DNA from: Rhizoclosmatium globosum
Taxonomy: Eukaryota; Chytridiomycota; Chytridiomycetes; Chytridiales; Chytriomycetaceae
Assembly: GCA_002104985.1 (NCBI GenBank)
Contig: MCGO01000277.1
Span: forward strand, 1-42,743
Direction of reading: 5' to 3'
Length of the DNA: 42,743 nt
The notes under the pieces were generated by a model. It was not told the origin of the DNA, did not search any database, and was given only the letters and a program-made list of their open reading frames with translations. A program made the translations under genes and the position numbers. Below, piece by piece: positions 1-11,611 of the stretch; within the stretch, counting starts at the first letter, position 1; every line of letters starts with the position of its first letter.

Positions 1-80
1 TAATAACTTGGTCCGTGGGCTGTGGTAGGAGGGAACTGTGGCGCGGAGGAAGATGGGGCGACAGGGGCAAAGGACATCAT
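1..80 (-). CDS. 5' end of an unidentified gene cut by the left edge
   Basis: An ATG-ATG at 80-75 on the minus strand opens a reading frame that stays open to the window edge, about 26 codons. It is rich in Ser, Pro and Ala (it begins MMSFAPVAP). The composition resembles the disordered N-termini of other proteins here. No domain is visible in so short a stretch, so the product cannot be named. The 5' flank is AT-rich with CA and AAC runs, as expected of a leader or promoter. It may be a chance ORF. Confidence 0.3.
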   Translation of the reverse strand, partial: MMSFAPVAPSSSAPQFPPTTAHGPSY

Positions 81-518
81 TGGTGTTTTGTTGAGTTTTT
101 GAGTTTGGTTTGCGCCACTCCCACGATTCCTACAACACAATTTCAACAACAATAACGCGTCACACCATCTATTCTCTCACATTCTCAACAACACAAACAC
201 ACACACACACCTCTAAGGCTGAAAAAGAAAAAGCACCCATGACAAACAGCCCAACAAACAACGAAAAGGACAGGATAGAATTCGATAAAAAAAATTAGAG
301 TAGGGAAATCAAGATACGGATGCTGAAGTTAGGCAGTGATGATGAGTCTCGGTACTCTCGCTCTAGGACCTGTCCTCCTGAGATGATGGTCGAAACTTGT
401 CTAAATCAATCCCACGCGCCATCAGTGCTTGCTCCGCGTGTGGTGGAATAAGTTTTGAGTTAAGGACGGGGCGAATGGAAAGCTCTGTTAAGATTGTCAG
501 ACTAGAGCTAAAACGACT
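81..518. other. Intergenic stretch left of GSK3
   Basis: No convincing coding frame. It holds CAA/ACA-rich sequence including a short (AC)7 run at 197-210 and an A-rich stretch near 285-297. It probably contains the promoter of the edge gene and the 3' UTR of the minus-strand GSK3 gene. Confidence 0.5.
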
Positions 519-2230
519 TCACGGCTCACCGAGAGGGGAAAAGTCAAAGAGTGGAGGGAGTTTGTCGCCATTTGGTAAGCACGTATCGGCAATCTTAATT
601 CATCAAAAAGGGAGTGCTGAGGGCTTCGATGGCAGTTATCCGCGATGATGGAATATATCAAAGAGCCTTGAGAGGAGGGAGCCGTACTCTGGTGTAAGTG
701 GACGATTTCGAAGACCTATGGGCAGGCATGTCAAACATTGAGAAAGAAAGAGTACCTGCCTGTACCCTTGACCATGCACTTGGTTTTATCATGGGAAAGT
801 TGTACGCGGCATAATTTTCATTCATGCTCTTGACTTGATCTCCAGTGGGAGTACCAGGATTTAATAATTTCAACGAGTTTGGTCTACACTTGATTCACCG
901 GCGAAAATAGGGGTTCCGAGCAGAAGTTCTGACATGACACACCCAGTGGGACCAAATATCTGATTACGCATATAAGCGATTTTAACGGAGAATTAAAAGC
1001 GCCGACTGTTACCTATGTTGACACTGTAATTCGTACACCCCAAAAATCAGTTTCAGGCGCCCTGTAGTATCGTGAACAGATATAACTGATATTTGGCTCT
1101 CCTGCGACGAGAATCTTTGCAGATCCAAAGTCGCAGAGTTTACAATTCCGTGACGGGGTCAACAAGCTGGTGGTAGGAGAAGGGATGAGCACAACAAGAA
1201 GCCAGAGCGCGTCGTACCAGGTTTTGCGGTTTAATGTCTCTGTGGCAAATACCAGAGAATGAATGTATGCAAGAGATCGAAGCACTTGATAAATGTACAA
1301 CTATTTTGTTTGTGTTTGTCAAATTCATTCAGACAAACAAACCACAAAAACAAACCTTTATCACGAGCATTGGCATAATCTGTCCCATTTTGTGTAATGC
1401 CTGTTTGCTCGATAAAGTGTCTCCGGCATATACTCCAAAACCAAGTTGAGGAACACTTCATCTTTCTTCTCGCCGTTTGAATAGAAAAATGCTTTCAGCC
1501 CCACAATGTTAGGATGACCGACGAGACGCATTATTTGAAGTTCTCGATTCTAAAGTAGATTGAAAGGATGTAAGCCACGAGACATAAACGCGAAAACCAC
1601 AAACCTTAAACCTCTTATCTTGAAGCACCTTCTTAATTGCAGCAGATATAGTTCCCTCCTCTCCACAAGTTTTCAAATTCACCATACTGCCTCCATTCCT
1701 TGTCGTATCCAAAATCTTGACATGGTTGACAACACCAAACGAGCCGTTCCCAATTACTTTGTGATTGATGTATGAGAATTCCATTGATTCACCGGTTTTG
1801 CCGTCGGATGCGAGGACAGTGACTACTTTGACTTTTGGTTGCGGCGGCTCCGGCACTGTATGTAAGTATGTTTAGTCACCAGCGAAAAAGCCCCCTCCCC
1901 TCATTCAGCTTTTATCACGCAAACGCGATCAAAAGCAGTGAGCAAAAAAGCGGAATGTAGAAGACTGTGGCGGGAAGAAACTCAACTCATGCTGAAGGTA
2001 GAAAAGTTTGACGCGTTCGCGTTAAGGTTTGAATAGGCGTTACTTTTGTTGATCGGGATTTGAGTAGTGTAGTTATTTCCTGTAGCTCCAGTTCCAGCAG
2101 CGTGAGCTGTTCGGCCAACGTTGTTCATGGATGATATGGCGGCGGGTGGCGGATTAAAAGCAGTGGCTGCAGCTCCAAAGATGTTGCTTTTGGCGGGCAG
2201 GCCGGTGGTTGGGTCGATCGTTGCAGACAT
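519..2230 (-). CDS. GSK3: Glycogen synthase kinase 3 (GSK3/shaggy family), reading frame broken by indels
   Basis: Ser/Thr kinase of the CMGC group that phosphorylates primed substrates in metabolic and developmental signalling. The ATG at 2230 opens a low-complexity N-terminus. A 131-nt intron (1986-1856) joins in phase to the kinase domain. Visible motifs: glycine loop [14 protein letters not shown]-type lysine ([14 protein letters not shown]), catalytic [14 protein letters not shown], and the GSK3 activation loop [17 protein letters not shown] with the regulatory tyrosine. The C-lobe follows ([21 protein letters not shown], ending PPLFDF). Exons 1-2 and the start of exon 3 are clean. From about 1390 down to 540 at least ten single-base gains or losses interrupt the frame, for example near 1389, 1252, 1147, 1140, 1052, 950 and 878. 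The residues between them stay highly conserved, so sequence error is more likely than old decay. The insert after GSFGVV (about 20 residues) is unusual for the family. Confidence 0.9.
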
Positions 2231-2547
2231 CAGAGTAATATATTTACTGAGATGGTTTGAATGTGACAGATATCAGGTGGTTTGGTGGTGTGGGGTGGAG
2301 GTTGGAGTTTTTGACAGCAGTTTGTTTTGGTCAAGTGTCCAAAATTATTTGGATAAGAACCATAGCTCTTCAAACCGTTTTTCTGATAGTCCCACAGCTC
2401 CAATGTCTCGAGAAAAATCCGGGAAATAAAAATTAAGCAAGTGGTCTCGACCATTGGCAGTGTTATGATGGTCGGGCCTCACACATTGACAGCTTGGGCC
2501 TTAAAACACCCTTTATTGAGAACATAATATAATTGTTCGGTACTGTT
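2231..2547. other. Intergenic: GSK3 upstream region and ROK1 3' flank
   Basis: 317 bp between two minus-strand genes. It is AT-rich with pyrimidine tracts. It must hold the ROK1 3' end and the GSK3 promoter, but I see no clear TATA element, repeat or RNA gene. Confidence 0.5.
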
Positions 2548-4713
2548 TTATTCTGGATCTTCCAGTCTTGGCTTCTTGTTCTTGTTCTTCTTTGGCTTCT
2601 TCTTCTTCTTCTTCTTTCTATAGTACAAGATGAATAAACAGTTTTGACTAAATGCAAACAAGCTCACTTTAAAGATCCATCAACGGCAGCCGTTGTATTA
2701 ATCGTGGCACGATCTATCGCATTGCTTTTCAGTTTCCGTCTGTCCTTGGTACCTGGGTTCTTCAAATCAAGCATCCAATCGGGAACCTCACATCCAGACT
2801 CTTTCATCACATTCACAACACTTAAAAAATAACATAAGTAAACACAAGGAAACTAAATACACGCTTACATTCTGAGATACTCGGAATCTGCTTTTGTGAA
2901 GAAAGTAATTGCAGAACCCTCTCGTCCAGCACGACCTGTTTCTTCCGATTCTGTGAATATAGCTCTGAACACTCTGAGGAAAGTCGTAGTTGATGACCAT
3001 AGACACGCCCTTGAAGTCGATACCGCGAGACATCAAATCTGTACAAATCAAGACCCAAGTTTTCCCTGAACGGAAGTTTTTGATGACTGCGTCTCTCTGT
3101 ACAATTATAGGCATTAGATGATGACAAACGAGGAGGACGACGAATGTCATACCTGTGCCTTTGTTCTTTCTGAGTGAATGACATCAACGTTAATACCATC
3201 ATACACGAGCTCCTGGAAAAGTTCCTTGGCTCGTTCGATAGACTGCACGAAAATCAACGATGGAGGTTTCAGGTTTCCTGATTGAACCATTTGTCGAATT
3301 TCGATGAGTTTTCCAGATTCATCACCGACATACGTAAGTTTTTGGGTAATTGTTGAAGTTGCAGTGTTACTAACAAAATCATTAGATGTTGATATATTGG
3401 AGAGGGATGTATGTACGCTGTTCCGATGATGACACGAATTGGGTCTCGCATGAAAGTTCGGGCGAGGGATTCAATTCCGGACGGCATGGTTGCACTGAAT
3501 AGCGAACGCTGGAGATGTGGGGATGTACAGGCGGCAAAAACGCTGTCCATTTGAGTCAGGAAACCGAGTTCAAGCAGTTTATCAGCCTCATCAAGAATCA
3601 AGTGTCGGCACCTATTCATTCGTGTCAACTTCAGAGCGATATATGAGGAATAAACTCAACTTGTCAAGTTTGATTTGATCATGGTCTAATGCGTGAACGA
3701 GTCGCATTGGCGTTGTCACGAGAATATCGAATTTGGCCAACTGGGCAATTTGGTTTGGGTCGCTCGACATATTCGATTTAGTCAAAACACAAGTCTTAAA
3801 CTTTCTGCCTTGAGTAAGATTCTTGATGTGTCGATGAATCTGATCAAAATGATAAGAAGTAGCTTTTTCGGATTGAGCGTACACACCTGTAACGCCAATT
3901 CACGCGTTGGAGAAATAATAACGGCTCTAAACCCGTCTCCTTTTGGAGCACCCAACGAAAACAGAATGGGAACCAAGAATGCAAGCGTTTTACCACTTCC
4001 GGTCGGAGCACAGGCAATCACTTCACGCTCGTGCAGCATAATTGGAATACTCTGCATCTGAATAGGAGTTGGTTTCGTGTAATTTTGCGATGTCAGATTC
4101 TTTTGCAAATAGTCCGGGAATTGGTAACGTTCACACAGAGACTTGTAGGTTGTGAAAGGGAAGGGAACGTCAGAGCCTAGAACACTGATTTTATGATTCT
4201 TTCTGAATTCCTTTGCCTGTTCAAGTTGAATGATCAGCTTCCAAGATTCCAGTAGTTGCACATTACATCTTTCTCAGACTCTAGTACGACATCCTCGTCG
4301 TCGGCCTCATCTTCCTCGTCATCATCATCATTGCGCCGCCGTTTCGCCGCTGACAAAGTTTCTTCCGAGTTTTCATCGTCATCTTCTGGCGCGTCGTCGT
4401 CATCTTCTGCATCCGAGTCGTCTTCGATGTAGTCGCCGCCTTCGCTTTGCCGCGCCGCTTTCTCGGGTAACGTTTTCGGTGGCGCCGCCGCACTTTGGAA
4501 AAAGTCAAGTTCCGGCGCAAGCGAAGCCTCGGTTTCCGGTTTCGCAGAGGACTTCTTCTTTGACGCTGATGATGTCGATGTTGAAGGAGCTTTTGCCTGG
4601 AACAGCTGCATATCGCTACAGAACCGGGACTTGTCGAACTTGGCTCCGGTTCCAGCGAGCAGCGAGAACAGGTCCACTGTTGGTTTGGGCCCTTTTGGTG
4701 CGATTGGTGGCAT
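2548..4713 (-). CDS. ROK1: ATP-dependent RNA helicase ROK1/DDX52 (DEAD-box)
   Basis: Nucleolar DEAD-box helicase needed for 18S rRNA maturation in the small-subunit processome. About 600 residues in eight exons; seven introns of about 47-60 nt restore one frame. The N-terminus has [10 protein letters not shown], typical of ROK1, then a long acidic/KR stretch. A 50-nt intron joins it to [18 protein letters not shown], also ROK1-like. Helicase motifs in order: Q motif (TKPTPIQ), [54 protein letters not shown], and YIHRIGR..GRAGREG. The C-terminus has GCEVPDWM and a lysine-rich tail, a likely nucleolar signal. One extra base at about 2938-2943 breaks motif VI between IGR and TGR. The start is the ATG at 4713; a longer frame would need TTG. 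It begins only 51 bp from the stop of the neighbouring chitinase. Confidence 0.93.
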
Positions 4714-4764
4714 TGGGATGTCACAGAATCTTTTCAACCAAATCAAGAAAAAAAGAAAGAAGAC

Positions 4765-6512
4765 TTATACTGTTTTCATCACTTTCAAAGCCTTCTTGAG
4801 CGATTGTGTACTTGTAGGCAGTACACTGCTTTTTGTGGAAGTTGTACGACATACAGGTGCCAGTTGCTTGTAACAATGCTGGGGTGTTGGGCAATCGCCA
4901 TCATTAATACATAATGTTCGGCAATTTCCATTCGCATCCGCCCAATTGATTCCACATCTCGTTGTGGAATCCAAAGTAATTGCTTTCGTTGAAGTAATCG
5001 TTGCAATCGAGCATGCAGGTGCCAATTGTCCGTAACATTTCTGTGACGCGGGACAATCAGCATCAATGCTACAGAACTTCTGACACCGTGAATTGGCATC
5101 TGTCCAATCAGTTCCGCATCGAGTCAAGGGATTCAAACTTGCTGTCGTTGTTTTCGTGTTGGATTTTCCACACATTGGAGTCAACATTTTGAAGCAAAAC
5201 TGAGATAACGGACAATCACCGTCATTCTTGCATAAGGTTTGACAGTTTGCATTCGCGTCGGCCCAGTCTTTTCCACAGCGGATTGTTGGATCCGAAGGAG
5301 GTCCAGGAATCGGTGGTAGAGTAACAGCTGGAATCGATGAAATCTTGAGTGCATTTGTTAAGCAATTCGTATTGGTGGTATTGTTGTAAAGACCAATCAG
5401 GTATGGTAATAATTGGCCCCCATCTAATGAAATGTCCCATGCCGCCACGCCATGTAGCCCCAAACAACCAGCAAACTGACTTTTTACAGTTATAGAAAGC
5501 GCATTGTCATAAGAAATGTACTGCATGGTAGCCTTATTGAATAACCAAGGCGTTTGTGTATAAGAATCATATTTAGATACGAAACTCGCCGTGGTATCAT
5601 TTAGAAACTTCAAAATCTGTAAATAAGTATATGTTGCAGACGCTTGTTGTGTGACTGATTTTCGAACAAATGCCGTTTCGTTTGTTGCGGCATTGTTCGC
5701 CATTGATTCTGTTACGAAAGTTCCTCTTCCGTAGCTGAAAGTACCGTTTAAAAAAGAATGATTTAAATAAGAAATACTCACAATGCAAGGCCGAGTACGA
5801 TCTTATTCGAAGGAAACCCTGCAAGTTGCCACGTCAAAATAGCATCCGCCACACTGCCTGCATTCTTCCGACTTGAATCCACTTGTAGTGGAGCGTTAGG
5901 TCCTGAAATAGAATTCCACTGGCCGTTGATATCGTAAGCCATAACCATCACAAAATCCACAACAGCAGCCAACTCAACCAACGACATTCCAACAAACGGC
6001 GTGATTCCAACGCATACAGAAATCAAAGATTTGCTTCCTAAGCTAGCCCGTAACCCTTTCAAAAACACGAGATAGTTTGTGGTATCTTCTTTTCGAAACA
6101 CAGTTCCATTCGCACCATTTGCGTTCCCTGGCCATTCCCAATCAATTTCAATGCCATCGAGTCCGTAAGAAGTCACAACTTGTTTTAAAGACTTGATTGT
6201 GTTATTTCTGCCAGTGGAAGTTGAGAATACATCTGAGAATGGTGTCAGGCCCCATCCACCCACTGCCAATGAGACTTTTGCGCCACGTGTATGAGCCGTA
6301 TTTATGAAGGAAGGTGTCAGGCTTTCTGGAACAAGGACTGTTCCGTTTTTCGCGAGGTTTGCAAACGCGAAATGAACATTGGTAACCAGATTGAAATCAA
6401 TGGATGTAACAGGAAATGCAGACCAGTCTGTCACGTATGCTATAACAAGCTTAGAAGAGTTTGCTGCATATACTAGTGTTGCAAGTAGAATGGACAATAG
6501 GAACGGATTCAT
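4765..6512 (-). CDS. Secreted GH18 chitinase with three cysteine-rich modules (paralogue 1)
   Basis: Family 18 glycoside hydrolase that cleaves beta-1,4-N-acetylglucosamine chains; secreted. Two exons (6512-5782 and 5734-4765) give 566 residues. Start chosen at the ATG giving a signal peptide (MNPFLLSILLATLVYA). GH18 motifs: SLAVGG, catalytic DGIEIDWEW with the proton-donor Glu, and MAYDINGQW. The C-terminal barrel has YGRGTF and a tryptophan strand (GVAAWDISLDGG). The usual DxxDxDxE reads DxxExDxE here, unlike its two neighbours. After the barrel come three tandem modules of pattern CGxxWxDANxxCxxxCxxDxDCPxxQxCYxxLxxxC, which look like small disulfide-rich binding domains. The intron interrupts the same codon (Phe before YGRG) as in the other two copies. 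A chitin substrate is inferred from the family. Confidence 0.93.
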
Positions 6513-6595
6513 TTTGGAATGAACAATACGAAGCAACGTGAGATTTACTTCTTTTATTATAACTGAATAACGGAAATTTTGGCCCTTCTGTGAGT

Positions 6596-7966
6596 TCAAT
6601 CTGAGCTCAATTGTCCGAGTCTTGGAAATGGTTCAAACATGTCCTGCACATTTCTGTTCAAGACTCTTAATTTGCTTGCTTTACAAACGGCCACGTTAGT
6701 AAGTCCTCCAAAGCATCTCAACGAATTAGGACAATCGCCATCACTCTGACACAAAGAATGGCATGCTGTGTTGGCCTCCGACCAGTTTGACCCACATCTG
6801 GACGTTGCATCAGAAAGTGGCGTGCTTTTAGGAATAGGAATATGTGCTGGAGTAGCTGTATTGCAAGTGTGGATTCCCTTGAGGTAGGGAAGCAACAATC
6901 CATTATCAAGCGACACGTCCCACATTCCGATTCCCAACAATCCAGTACAAGCTGCGTAGTTTGTTTTCGCCCAAATAGAATTCGCGTCATCGAATGATAC
7001 ATATTCGTTTGAACTGGCAAGGTAAGTCCAAGGAGTGCTTGTTGCGGTGTCATATTTGTACGGTGCACTATCCAGTAGTCGAAGAATTTGTGTAAAGCTG
7101 TAGATACTTGCTTCGTAGTTTTGGTTTACAGTTTCTGCCTCATCGTTTGGCTTGTTGTTGGCCATCGAGTGCATAACTTTAACGCCTCTTCCGTAACTAC
7201 ATTTTAAGAGTTAAGCCGTCATATCTCAAGTAAAATGTAATATATCTTACAATGGAACACCAAGCACAATCTGGTTGTAGGGAAACCGTGCTTTACGCCA
7301 GTTTTGAACGCTTCCTTTCACATCAATCGGGCTGTTTCCACTCTTGTCTTCCAACGGCGCATTTGGTGCCGTGATACTGTTCCAAGAGCCATTGATGTCA
7401 TACGCCATGATAAAAATGAATGACAAGACTTTCGCAAACTCCGACGCATCTTTAACATAATTTCCGTCTTTTCCAATAAAAGGAAACACGTTTGTACACG
7501 CAGATATCCAAGCGTTGGGCCCGAGTTTCTTTCGTAAAGCCACCAAGAATGCAAGATAATTGTCATAATCGTCTTTTTGTGGGAACTCCCAGTCGATATC
7601 AACACCATCAAGTCGATACTTTGAAATCACGTTCGCAATTGAGTTGATTGTAGTTTGTCTGACACTTGGAGTCACAGCCATTTTGTATGCCGCCGATCCA
7701 CCGTCACCGCCAATAGCTAAACTGATGACAGCTCCTCCTGCATGAACAGTATCGACTAGAGATGGGTTCAGCCCAGATGGGATATTGACAGCACCTTGCT
7801 CAGTTAATGTGGCAAATGAGTAGTGAACATTTGTCACGACAGTGTAGTCGATTTTCGACGCGTCGTAGCCACTCCAATCCGTCAAGTATGCAACAACAAT
7901 CTTTCCATCTGACTTAGTCTTGCCGTAAACGGCTGAAAGGAAGGAAACCAGCAGGAAGAACAACAT
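6596..7966 (-). CDS. Secreted GH18 chitinase with one cysteine-rich module (paralogue 2)
   Basis: Second of three tandem GH18 genes. Two exons (7966-7251 and 7196-6596) encode 438 residues. The ATG at 7966 gives a signal peptide (MLFFLLVSFLSAVYG); the longer upstream frame would need TTG. Motifs: SLAIGGDGG, canonical DGVDIDWEFP with catalytic Glu, FIMAYDINGSW, and GIGMWDVSLDNG. A single C-terminal module (CGSNWSEANTACHSLC..DGDCPNSLRCF) follows. The intron lies at the same codon as in its neighbours, supporting tandem duplication. It ends 83 bp before the start of paralogue 1, so that gene's promoter is very short. Secreted chitin hydrolysis is inferred from the family; a role in wall remodelling or feeding cannot be told apart here. 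Confidence 0.93.
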
Positions 7967-8076
7967 GTGTTGAGATTTACAATACTTGAGGGATTTACTC
8001 AATCAATCTTAATGTTTGCCATTAATTAATATTTAATATTTAATGTTTTGAAGTTTTACTTAATATAGATAAAAAA

Positions 8077-9435
8077 CTAAAAGCCGTAAGCGGATTCCGC
8101 TCCAACAATTTTTGGTTCGAGAATGTCTCTTATGTCCCGGTTGAATAAGCTGCTACAGACACCCACATTCAAGTCCTTATAGCATCTCAATGAATTAGGA
8201 CAGTCAGCGTCATTGTTACATCGCGAATAACAGTTTGAGTTTGCGTCGTCCCATCCTCCTCCACATCGGGAATACGTGGCAGTAATCTGGTTTGGAACAG
8301 CTTGGTTTGATGATGTCTCAAAGTTCTGAGATTGATCGCAACTGTGAATTCCATTCAAGGATGGTAACAGTTTGCCACCATCTTTTGTGATGTCCCACAT
8401 TCCAACACCAAGAAGTCCTGTACAAGCCGCGTAATTGACTTTGTACGCGATTGAAGTGGGGTCATCGAATGAAACGTACTCCTGAGACTCTTCGATGTAG
8501 GCCCATGGGGTTTGAGTTGCAGTGTCGTATTTATACTGTCGCCCACCAAGGATGGTAAGAATTTGTGTATAATCATAAGAACTCTCGGTGGCTGACTTGT
8601 CAATTGTTCCTTGTTGATTTGTGGCATCGTTGTTTGCCATTGAATCTTGCACTTTAAGTCCCATTCCGTAACTGAGAGTTTTCATTAGAAACAGCGTAAG
8701 CAAGAATAACTCCAATACTTACAACGGTACCCCAAGTACCAACTTCTCGTACGGAAACTTAGCCTGGTGCCAGTTCTCCACTGATTGCCAGACATTATTT
8801 GCAGTGCTGTCTTTAAACGGCGCGTTCGGACCCGTCACATCCGCCCAGCTTCCATTCATATCGTAAGCCATAATAAAAACAAACGAAAGCACGTTTGCAA
8901 AGTCCGAGACGTCTTTCGAAGGTGCACCGTCTGATCCGGCGAACGCATTGATACCCACACACGCGGAAATCAGGAAACTGTCTCCAAGGCTTTGACGAAG
9001 TTGTTTGAGGAACGCGTAAAAGTTGTCATGGTCTGCTGGATCCACAGGGAACTCCCAGTCAATGTCGATTCCGTCGAGTCGGTATTGCCAGACATGACTG
9101 GAAATTTCATTGACAGCAGCGCTAATTTTGTCTGGCGTCGATAGCGCGTTGTGGAAGGAAGCTGATCCAGTTGCTCCCCCAATTGCTAAGGTTATTTTGG
9201 CTCCTCCTTGGTGAACAGTTTCGACTACATCCACCAAGTTAGGTCCCTCGGGCAATATCAAGACATCGTTTTCCGTGAGAGTTGCAAAAGAGTAGTGAAC
9301 GTGAGTCACAATTGAGAAGTCGATCTGACTTGCGCTGTAGGATCCCCAAGATGGCAAGTACGCGACTACAATTTTACTGTCCCCAGCATAACAGAGCGTA
9401 ATAAATGCGAAGACGAGAAATACTGAAGGAAACAT
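8077..9435 (-). CDS. Secreted GH18 chitinase with one cysteine-rich module (paralogue 3)
   Basis: Third tandem GH18 gene, the most upstream. Two exons (9435-8723 and 8671-8077) encode 435 residues. The signal peptide is MFPSVFLVFAFITLCYA at the ATG at 9435. Motifs: TLAIGGATG (Ser of SxGG replaced by Thr), DGIDIDWEFP with catalytic Glu, FIMAYDMNGSW, and GVGMWDITKDGG. One C-terminal cysteine module (CGGGWDDANSNCYSRC..DADCPNSLRCY) closes the protein. A tail of the type FNRDIRDILEP is shared with paralogue 2 (LNRNVQDMFEP), so 2 and 3 look like the closer pair. About 110 bp separate it from paralogue 2. Confidence 0.93.
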
Positions 9436-9741
9436 TCGTGGGAGACTTTCGCCAAAAGGTGATTGACAGTAAATCAATGTCTTTGAGCTTAAGTCATAAT
9501 GATGCAACTAATGGCCAACTAATGGCCAATTACTGCAAGTTGGAATATATACGATGTTGGAAGTGGTGTCAATAAATTCAAAACGCGCAATGTGGATAAG
9601 CGGAAACGCCAGCATCAGGCTCTTCAATTTGGATCGCATCTTTGCCCGTTTCCAACAGGAGCGTGGCGCGTGGCATCCAGTACATTCTCTGCATTCGTGG
9701 AACAGGATGAATCACACAACAAAAAACAAAAACGACGATTC
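9436..9741. promoter_or_regulatory. Divergent promoter region, GH18 paralogue 3 / SUZ-domain gene
   Basis: 306 bp between the start codons of two divergent genes. It holds a tandem TAATGGCCAA (ACTAATGGCCAACTAATGGCC, about 9508-9529) and a TATATA stretch near 9545-9551. An open frame through 9592-9741 joins the SUZ frame but begins without ATG. Confidence 0.4.
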
Positions 9742-11383
9742 ATGACAGACCCCCCTGCGGTCCCAGCGACCCGGCAGCGCAATGCATTTGATGATGACGA
9801 TGTACGTTACTATACTGCCATACTACTTCCTACTTGTGTTAAGAGCTTAATCCTTGGTTTAGTGGGAGTCCTCGGCACCAGCACTTCTACCGCAAGCACC
9901 CGCCAATTCCAACGCCCAACCAACATCCGAGCTGTCAGCCAATGCGTAAGTACTCTACAGCCTCCTTTACACCTTCTCCATCCCTCGCACCCACCCACTC
10001 ACTCAGTCACAAACAAACAAACCGTTAACCACCTTCTCCCCAACCAGAACACCCTTCACCTTTGAAACATCCACCGCAACCACCTTCAACTTTGCCCCAC
10101 CGCCAAAGTTCAAAATCATGAAACGCGAACAGCAACAACAACAACAACAACACCAACAAAACTCGCCGCAAATCGGAAAGCGCCTCGATTCAAACGTGTC
10201 GGCAACGTCAAAGGCGTCCGCGGACTCGTCGTCAACGCCGCCGACGCAGCACATTAGTCATCAACTGGAGCACTCGTCGGCGTCGTCGAGGACGTCGTCG
10301 CCGGCCGTCAAGGACAAGGACGCGGACGCCGAAGGACTCGAGAAGAAGGCGCAGGCGAAGGACGAGCAGTATCGCGAGGCGCGCCGTCGTATCATGGGCA
10401 TTGAGAAGGACGAGGATGAGGACGATGACGCGGGTGCGAAGGATGCGGGTGTCAACGAGATTACAAAGGGTGTTGCGAACACTCGTTTGTTGTCGGATGT
10501 GGCTATTCTGGATAACCCCGTGTTGGAACGAATGCAGGATCCAGAGTACTCGCGAAGACCTGTGACTCCACCGGATTACCGAAGAGGGCCTGGGTATAAT
10601 GGCTATGAATATGGGGGTGGAATGCAACCTGGTCGAATGCCATCAGGGCCTCCCTTAATTCCTGGTGCAGGAGCTGCGGTATGGGGACCAGGGATTGGTG
10701 GAGCCCCAGTAGTTCCTCCAATGATTCAACCACCGTTGAATCCTGCAATGCAGAATAATCCAAACCTGTACACATTCGCACAGTTGCAGATACAATATCA
10801 GCAACAACAACTCCTTGCGCAACAGCAGCAGCAACAACAACAAGGAGCAGGAGTGTATGCAAATCAACCGCAGCAATCATATCAACGGCCTACATACCCG
10901 AATGCAACACCTCGGTATCATTCCCAACAGCAACAAGTCTCACCAACACATGGTGGATACCCACAACAAGCTCCTTCATTCCAAGGCTCGAAACGCTACT
11001 CTTCTCAAAGATCAGGAAGCAGCATAAGCACCACAAGCAGTGTTGGCTCTGACTATCAGCAGTATCAGCAGCAGCCAGGATATCCTTACCAACAACAACA
11101 GCAGCAACTATATAATCCGTCGCAACAGTATAACCCATCCTCGTATCAATACCAACAACAGCAACCGTATTACGGACAATACCAACAACAACATCAAAAC
11201 TCACAATCTCCGACCTCAGTTGATTTGTCTGCCAATGCTTTCCCGCCATTAGGGGGTGGCAATACTGCAGCTTCGGGTGGAAGTGGAAAGTCAACTCCAA
11301 CCAAAATGCCTTCAAAGCAACCAAAACAAAACGGAGGAAAGCCATCCAACGCAGAATTTCGAGGCACAACTAGTCAAAAGTAA
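9742..11383 (+). CDS. SUZ-domain RNA-binding protein (SZRD1-like) with long Gln-rich tail
   Basis: Probable cytoplasmic mRNA-associated protein. Three exons (9742-9801, 9863-9945, 10048-11383) give 492 residues. The N-terminus has DDDDWESS, like the DDWED of animal SZRD1. It is followed by APPPKFKIMKRE and KDEQYREARRRIMG, the two halves of the SUZ RNA-binding motif. The remaining 300 or so residues are low complexity: Gln runs, Pro/Gly and YQQQQPYYGQY-type prion-like sequence. A short LSANAFPPLG motif lies near the C-terminus. Animal SZRD1 is only about 150 residues, so the tail is an extension. The ATG (MTDPPAV) is the only in-frame one before the first intron. RNA binding is inferred from the motif. 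Confidence 0.8.
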
Positions 11384-11611
11384 AATCAAAGAAAATGTGT
11401 GGGACCATGGGATTGTGTGTACTATTATGGTTTATGAGGTCCACACTAGGGGTTTCGTTTAACCGTGTAATTTTGTAGTTTGCTGAAGAAATAAAAACCA
11501 AAGGAAGGGTACAATAATGTGCTATTTATGTTTTGGGACAAGCAGGGGTTTGAATTGAAATTGAGGAGAAAAAAAATTTTGCTCAGGAATGGGTCCACCA
11601 AATGTTCTGGA
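11384..11611. other. Convergent 3' flanks
   Basis: 228 bp between two converging genes. An AATAAA at about 11490 on the plus strand is a likely poly(A) signal for the SUZ gene. No other feature seen. Confidence 0.45.

Noticed and set aside
1509..1856. A kinase start at 1856
   Set aside because: That codon is GTG; an upstream exon with a real ATG at 2230 splices to it in phase.
519..2230. Calling GSK3 a true pseudogene
   Set aside because: All catalytic motifs are intact and the breaks are 1-nt changes mostly in homopolymers near the window edge; error explains this as well or better. Left as a disrupted CDS.
4200..4300. An apparent frameshift in ROK1 between the acidic region and the helicase core
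   Set aside because: A 50-nt GT..AG intron (GTAATG..GAACAG) joins the two frames exactly and restores ROK1-like sequence.
10120..11200. CAA/CAG-rich tracts as repeats or CRISPR-like arrays
   Set aside because: They are in-frame Gln codons of the SUZ-domain protein with no spacer structure.
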